A stretch of 64,000 bases of DNA from NCBI GenBank assembly GCA_025449115.1, contig JAHLKC010000016.1, forward strand, positions 354,231 to 418,230, in the 5' to 3' direction. Source of the DNA: Chytridium lagenaria (lineage: Eukaryota; Chytridiomycota; Chytridiomycetes; Chytridiales; Chytridiaceae). Positions 59,603-64,000 of the stretch are shown one piece after another (within the stretch, counting starts at the first letter, position 1; each line of letters starts with the position of its first letter). The position numbers and the translations under genes were made by a program. The notes under the pieces were generated by a model. That model did not search any database. It worked only from the letters and a program-made list of their open reading frames with translations, and was not told the origin of the DNA.

Positions 59603-61711
59603 TGTTGGGTTTCGCTCACTTGACTCACGAGGACGCGTCAGGATCACTCGCACCATTAGTCCGCGGCGTCGGGCGCAACACTAGAGTGCTCTGGAATTTA
59701 CGCGTCATTAGAGTTGAGCGCGAACGCGCCCACTGGACTTCTCATTTACATTCTGGACTCATTTTTAATGGCACCTTCGTTGGCTCGTACGCTACTATCG
59801 CCCTGGTCTTGTTGTTTTTTCAGCAGCACGGCCTGCGGTGGGCCTTCACTTGAATGCTACGAAGCAGGAGTTTTTCTGGCCTGGTCTTCACGCTGCTGAC
59901 TTACCTCCGGCCCTTCAGCTCTTTCGTGTTGTCGCTGATGGTGTCAAGCTGTTGGGGGCTTCCTCCTCCTTGGATCGGCCTTCCGTCAGGCTTCTCTTCG
60001 CTCCCGCATCCTTAAAACCCTTGTCCTGCTGGAACGCCTCCCTGAGTTTGCTGACCCCCAAATTCAGCTCCTTCTCCTCCGCTCCTGCCTCGGTGTTCAG
60101 AAACTCGCCTATGCTCTCCGCACCACCCCTCCTGCCCTTCTCCTTCCTCTCCTCACCTCTTTGATGGGCCCCTCCATTCCGCTCTCTCCCACATTGCTGT
60201 TGGTGACGGTGTTGGCTTTGGGACTTCCAGTTTGAGCTTGCCACCCTTCCTCTTCGTTCTGGGGGTCTTGGTGTTTCTGCCGCCGCCGATCTTGCTGTTT
60301 TTGCCTACCTTGCTTCTACTCAACAAACCTCTGCCCTCCAATCCTCTCTTCTTGTCTCTCGCCCTTCCCCCCATTGCCCGCTTGTCACTCAGCTCCTCCA
60401 CACTTCCGCCTTCCTTTTTGGTTTCCCCTCCAGCGCGGACTTACACACAGCCATCGTGGCCTCCCCCAAACCTCAACATTTCTTGGCCACGATGTTCTAT
60501 GAGTCTAAGTTCAAACGACTTTTGGACCACCCCTTTGTCTTTGCTTCCCCCCGTCACCGTGCCCTCCTTCACTCCCTTGCTACCTCCCATGCTCCTGACT
60601 TTTGGCTCACCCTCCCCATTGCTGGTCTTGGTCAAGTGATGACTCCGTCTGAATTTCGCGCTGTCGCTCGTTACCGGCTCCTCATTCCTTTTTTCCCCAT
60701 TCCTCCTCCTTCTGGCCCTGCTCCACCGCCACGTCTTTGCCCTATGCCGTCTTGCCGCTCCCCTCTCGACGCCTTTTGGTGACCACGCCCTCCATTGCCA
60801 TGGCCCCCTCGGTTTGGCTATGCGTCACAACCTCGTTCGTGATTGTTTCGTGGCTGTGGCCCGCTCTGCTGGCATCCCTTGCACCCCTGATCCCGAATCT
60901 TTATCGTTTCCCTCCCCTTCTGGTGTTGCCCTCCGCCCTGCTGATGTCTTGCTTCCTTCTTGGTCTCGCGGCCGCCACACCTGTGTGGACATTTCTGGTA
61001 CTTCTCCTCTTCAATCTACCCAGCTCCGCTCCTTTACCCCTGGCGCTGCTGTTTTACTACGTGAAACTGCTAAATGTTCTAAGTATGATGCTACTTGTTC
61101 TTTCCATGGCTTTACCTTCACTCCCTTTGTGTTTGATTCCTTTGGCCATTTAGGCCCTGCTGCTGTTTCTCTTCTTACCCGTTTGCAACGTGTCTTTCAA
61201 CAGCACGAGTTATTGCGGGAGGTCGTTGCTACCCGTTTTGTTTTCCGTCGTATTTGTTTTTCTATTCAGCGGGGCGTTGCCGTCAGCTTTAGCTCGCTAC
61301 GCGGGTGATTTGTTCATTTAATTTCCTGTTTTCTTTGACAAAAAAAAAACAATTAATATTAAATAAAAAGATTTCCCACTTTGATTTACCTTCCTTGATT
61401 GGTTTATTTCTTTATGCCACTTTAATTATAACTCTACCTGTTTGTGATTGGATATTCCCTTCTAGCCTTTATTCCCTTTTGTCCCGTCAAGGCTTTCTGA
61501 TTTGTTTATCTTTGTAGTGGAGAGTTTAACGCGTGAGTGTACGCGTCTCCGATAGGTTTACCTTTGTGTTGTCTTTCCTCTTTACTTGTTCGTTTTGTTT
61601 CAGTATTTAAAGACTCGTGGTTTTGAGTTGAAATAAATTAAGAACGTTGTTCGAGCAAAAGTGCGTTTAACTTTGTTTTAATTGAGCCCCGTGAACAACA
61701 AGTATTCAACA
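59603..61711 (+). mobile_element. 5' LTR of the plus-strand copia element, split by a non-LTR element
   Basis: Part 1 (59603 to about 59765) starts TGTTGGGTTTCGCTCACTTG and ends CTGGACTCATTT. Part 2 (about 61371-61711) starts ATTTCCCACTTTGATTTACC, contains CTACCTGTTTGTGATTGG, and ends AGTATTCAACA. The order is confirmed by the unsplit partial LTR at 56467-56698 (minus), where GGACTCATTTGAAATTTCCA runs on into CTTTGATTT. Without the insertion the LTR would be about 500 nt. Confidence 0.78.
59766..61370 (+). mobile_element. 5'-truncated non-LTR retrotransposon with a restriction-like endonuclease domain
   Basis: The plus strand begins inside the RT palm (VGLHLNATKQEFFWPGLHAA). It continues LLGASSSLDR, LAYALRTTPPALLLPLLTSF, DGALHSALSHIAVGDGVGFG and LPLRSGGLGVSAAADLAVFA. 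The C-terminal domain has FGDHALHCHGPLGLAMRHNL, VRDCFVAVARSAGIPC, and GVALRPADVLLPSWSRGRHT followed by CVDISGTS: the HCH/RHN and R-P-A-D...D motifs of the PD-(D/E)xK-like nuclease found at the end of some non-LTR elements. It ends at 61308 with a stop, then an A-rich tail (GACAAAAAAAAACAATTAAT). Several frame changes occur. The missing 5' half is typical target-primed truncation. The family name is not assigned. Confidence 0.75.
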
Positions 61712-61712
61712 G

Positions 61713-61724
61713 TGGTAGCACTTC
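61713..61724 (+). promoter_or_regulatory. Primer binding site of the copia element
   Basis: TGGTAGCACTTC lies one base after the LTR end (...TTCAACA). TGGTAGC matches the complement of a CCA-ended initiator Met tRNA as used by Ty1-type elements. Confidence 0.55.
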
Positions 61725-61733
61725 TCTGACGAC

Positions 61734-64000
61734 ATGGGAAAGAAAGACGACTCAGATGACGAGCGCAGCAAGCCAGTCAAGTTTGACGGGGCAAGACTTT
61801 CACATCTGGAAACGTCGGATGACCACTTACCTCAAAGACAAGGGTCTTTGGGCGATCACTGAGATAGGATTTACGCCGTACGTTAACGAGAACGCTCCAA
61901 CCAAAGAAGAGAAGGATCTGCGGATCAAGGAGCAGTCGGCTAACGATCGTGCTAAGAACCGGATAGAGTCTCGAGTGACTGATTCGGTCTTACACTTGAT
62001 TGGCGAGGACTTCACGGCCAAGGAAGCGTGGGAGTGCCTCGTGTCATCATTTGAGCGTAAATCCCAACCCAATCGCAACGCTCTCACACGCAAGCTCACG
62101 CGTCTCAGAATGAAGGAGGGACGCGTCTTTACGCGTATTCGTTGCAGAACTTTCGACAATGGTCAACCAACTCAAGGCAGCCGGCGAGGCTGTCTCCCAA
62201 CGAGGCAACACATTGCTCACCTGCTTACCAAACTCCCTGAAGCCTACGACGTCGCGGTTGCCAACATTGAAACGGACGACAAAGCGGTCAAGGACTACAA
62301 CCTGGTCGTTGCCAGGCTTCTCGACTGTGAAGAGAAGATCAAGGACCGCGTGGAGGCATCGGAGGAAGCGGAGGCCTTCTTCACGACAAGAGCGCGTAAG
62401 GGGAAGAAACCAGCAGGAAAGGACGCGTCGAAAGGTGGAGATAAAAGGTCAGTGACTTGTTTTAAGTGCAAGAAGATAGGACACTATGCGAACAAGTGTC
62501 GCTCTGGGAAGAAGAAGGACTCGGGGGAGTCGAGTGATGATACCTCAGAGAACGAGAGAGATGGTGGTGGTAGGAACCGTCATCGTGGGAAGTGGTGGAA
62601 GAAGCGCGCCTCGGACAAGAAGAAGTCTGCAAACACGGCGTGTGCAAGTCCAATTGCCTTTATGGCTATTGTGCGTCAGGTTGACGCGGAGGCTGGGGAA
62701 GCCTTGTCGGTTAAGCTGGAGAAGCGGGATAACCGATGGATTCTGGACTCTGGAGCCACTCACCATATGACCTTCTCGAAGGAAGGATTGCGGGGTTACC
62801 GCGCCGCGAGCAGCCGCGTAAAAACTGCAGAGCACGGCGAAGGAATACGCGTGGAGGGAGTAGGAGATTTAACCCTCAGCATCAAGGTCGGGAAGGCCAC
62901 GCAAACGATCACGCTCAAGAACGTACTCTATGTGCCGGAGCTCACGCGTAATCTCATCTCTCTGGGTGCAGCAGCGTCGCGTGGCGTTGTTTTGGAGTCA
63001 TCCAGCGGCAAGTATCGCCTCAGACACGTCGGATCGAACGACGTGACGGCAGAGTTCAAGGTTGAGGACAACCTATTTCTATCTGGTGCAGCCAGACACC
63101 GCAGCAAACACCACAATGGGTGTGAAAAGCCAGTCGCTCAACAGCGCGCAGATTTGGCATCGACGGATGGGTCACATCTCGATGAAGGCGGTGAAGAAGC
63201 TTGAAAAATCGGCAACGGGTGTACGCATCACGTTGTATAACGACGACGACGACGTGCTGTGCAAGGGATGCATTGAGGGGAAGCTTACGCGCTCCTCTCA
63301 CCCGGAGAGAGTTGAGAAGGACTACAAAGTCTGAACGCGTTCACGTGGATTTGGCGGGACCCATGAAGCGGAAGAGCTTGGGAGGGTCGCGTTACTTCAT
63401 GGTGGTTGTGGACGCGTCAACGGGTTACTGCAACACGTACATGCTCAAGGAAAAGAAGCAAGCGGTTCAGTACATCAAGCAGTACAAGAGAGAGGCCGAG
63501 GCACTCACAGGTCGACGGATTGACGCGTTGAGATACTCGGAAAGGAACCCTGAGGAGATGGAACGACTTCGAGAAAAGCCGCATCTCCTGGAGATTGTTG
63601 CAGATAACGGTGGGGAATTTAAGAACAAGCAGCTGGAGGCATGGTGCCTGGAGGAAGGCATCAAGCTCACGTTCACCATGCCCTACACGCCTCAGCAGAA
63701 CGGTGTCGCGGAAAGAATGAATCGGTCGCTCATTGAGAAGGCAAAGTGCATGCTTAGCGACGCGAGTCTTGACGACAAATTCTGGGGAGAGGCCGTTACG
63801 TGTGCCACGTACTTGTACAATCGATCTCCTCGTAAGGATGGGATTTCACCTCTGGAAGGCTTCACGGGAAGGAAGCCTAACCTGAAACGCGTTCGAATCT
63901 TCGGTTGCGCATGTTACGCGCACGTCCCAAAGGAACGACGGAAGAAGATGGAGAAGAACGCGCGCAAATGCATTTTCTTGGGATACGAGGCGATGGATAT
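61734..64000 (+). mobile_element. Ty1/copia gag-pol (gag, zinc knuckle, protease, integrase), continues past the window
   Basis: ATG 61734 (MGKKDDSDDE) is in the correct frame only if one G of the GGGG run at 61787 is extra; the frame then reads KFDGQDFHIWKRRM. Gag has a CCHC zinc knuckle VTCFKCKKIGHYANKCR (about 62450-62500). The protease motif is WILDSGATHHM (62740). The pre-integrase zinc site is IWHRRMGHISMKAV then VLCKGCIEGKLTRSSHP (63150-63310). The integrase core begins RVHVDLAGPMKRK, has EIVADNGGEFKNKQ (second Asp) and PYTPQQNGVAERMNRS (Glu), then FGCACYAHVPKE. The frame changes near 62125, 62200, 63110 and 63330. RT and RNase H would lie beyond 64000. It is probably non-autonomous as written, though indel error is possible. 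Confidence 0.93.

Noticed and set aside
60153..60401. Minus-strand Lys/Arg/Gly-rich open frame
   Set aside because: Antisense to the non-LTR retrotransposon, which has recognisable RT and nuclease motifs on the plus strand.

Overview
The window is eukaryotic nuclear DNA, most likely from an early-diverging, zoosporic (chytrid-like) fungus. Genes have short GT-AG introns, many of 40-110 nt, and several carry an ACTAAC-type branch site close to the acceptor. The gene content is fungal: an Mga2/Spt23-type membrane-tethered transcription factor, an old yellow enzyme, a GH114 glycosidase, a DUF676 lipase, a Yop1/REEP protein and a tristetraprolin-type CCCH protein. A tubulin tyrosine ligase-like (TTLL) polyglutamylase gene suggests a lineage that still builds a flagellum. 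The phylum is an inference, not something the sequence proves.

Layout. 1-2965: two tandem diverged F-box/WD-like genes, the first cut by the window edge. 3528-5548 (-): an unrecognised Ser-rich protein. 6726-10798 (+): Mga2/Spt23-like factor. 11478-13655 (+): malic enzyme. 13805-19081: a direct tandem duplication of 2.3-3 kb, each copy carrying one copy of a small five-exon gene of unknown family. 19357-29984: old yellow enzyme (-), secreted M14 carboxypeptidase (+), membrane lipase (-), RING/TRAF-zinc-finger tail-anchored protein (-), GH114 (-), a small CBM48 protein (-). 31549-35284 (-): TTLL. 36409-38757: a 5'-truncated LINE abutting two tRNA-like modules. 40568-43388 (+): CCCH zinc-finger protein. 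44886-45016 (+): U6 snRNA gene. 45313-47119: LTR nested within LTR. 48124-53968 (-): F-box/WD40 protein, Yop1-like protein, multi-pass membrane protein. 55218-64000: a retrotransposon nest of at least three Ty1/copia families plus a non-LTR element. It ends in a copia element running off the window whose 5' LTR was split by the non-LTR element.

The genes do not form one pathway. Several are linked by theme. Lipid and ER membrane functions include the Mga2-like factor (desaturase control in yeast), the DUF676 lipase, Yop1 and the tail-anchored RING protein. Secreted hydrolysis is represented by the M14 carboxypeptidase and GH114. Ubiquitin ligase adaptors are represented by three F-box/WD genes and the RING protein.

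Two cautions. Many reading frames that are plainly conserved (malic enzyme, old yellow enzyme, Mga2-like, CCCH, copia pol) are broken by single-base indels, often in homopolymer runs, while other genes (RING/TRAF, GH114, CBM48, F-box/WD40, lipase, Yop1, the first small duplicate gene) are intact. Residual assembly error is therefore likely and should be excluded before calling pseudogenes. Family names come from motifs read by eye; no database search was possible. The most novel-looking content is the tandem unknown gene pair at 15385-18549.
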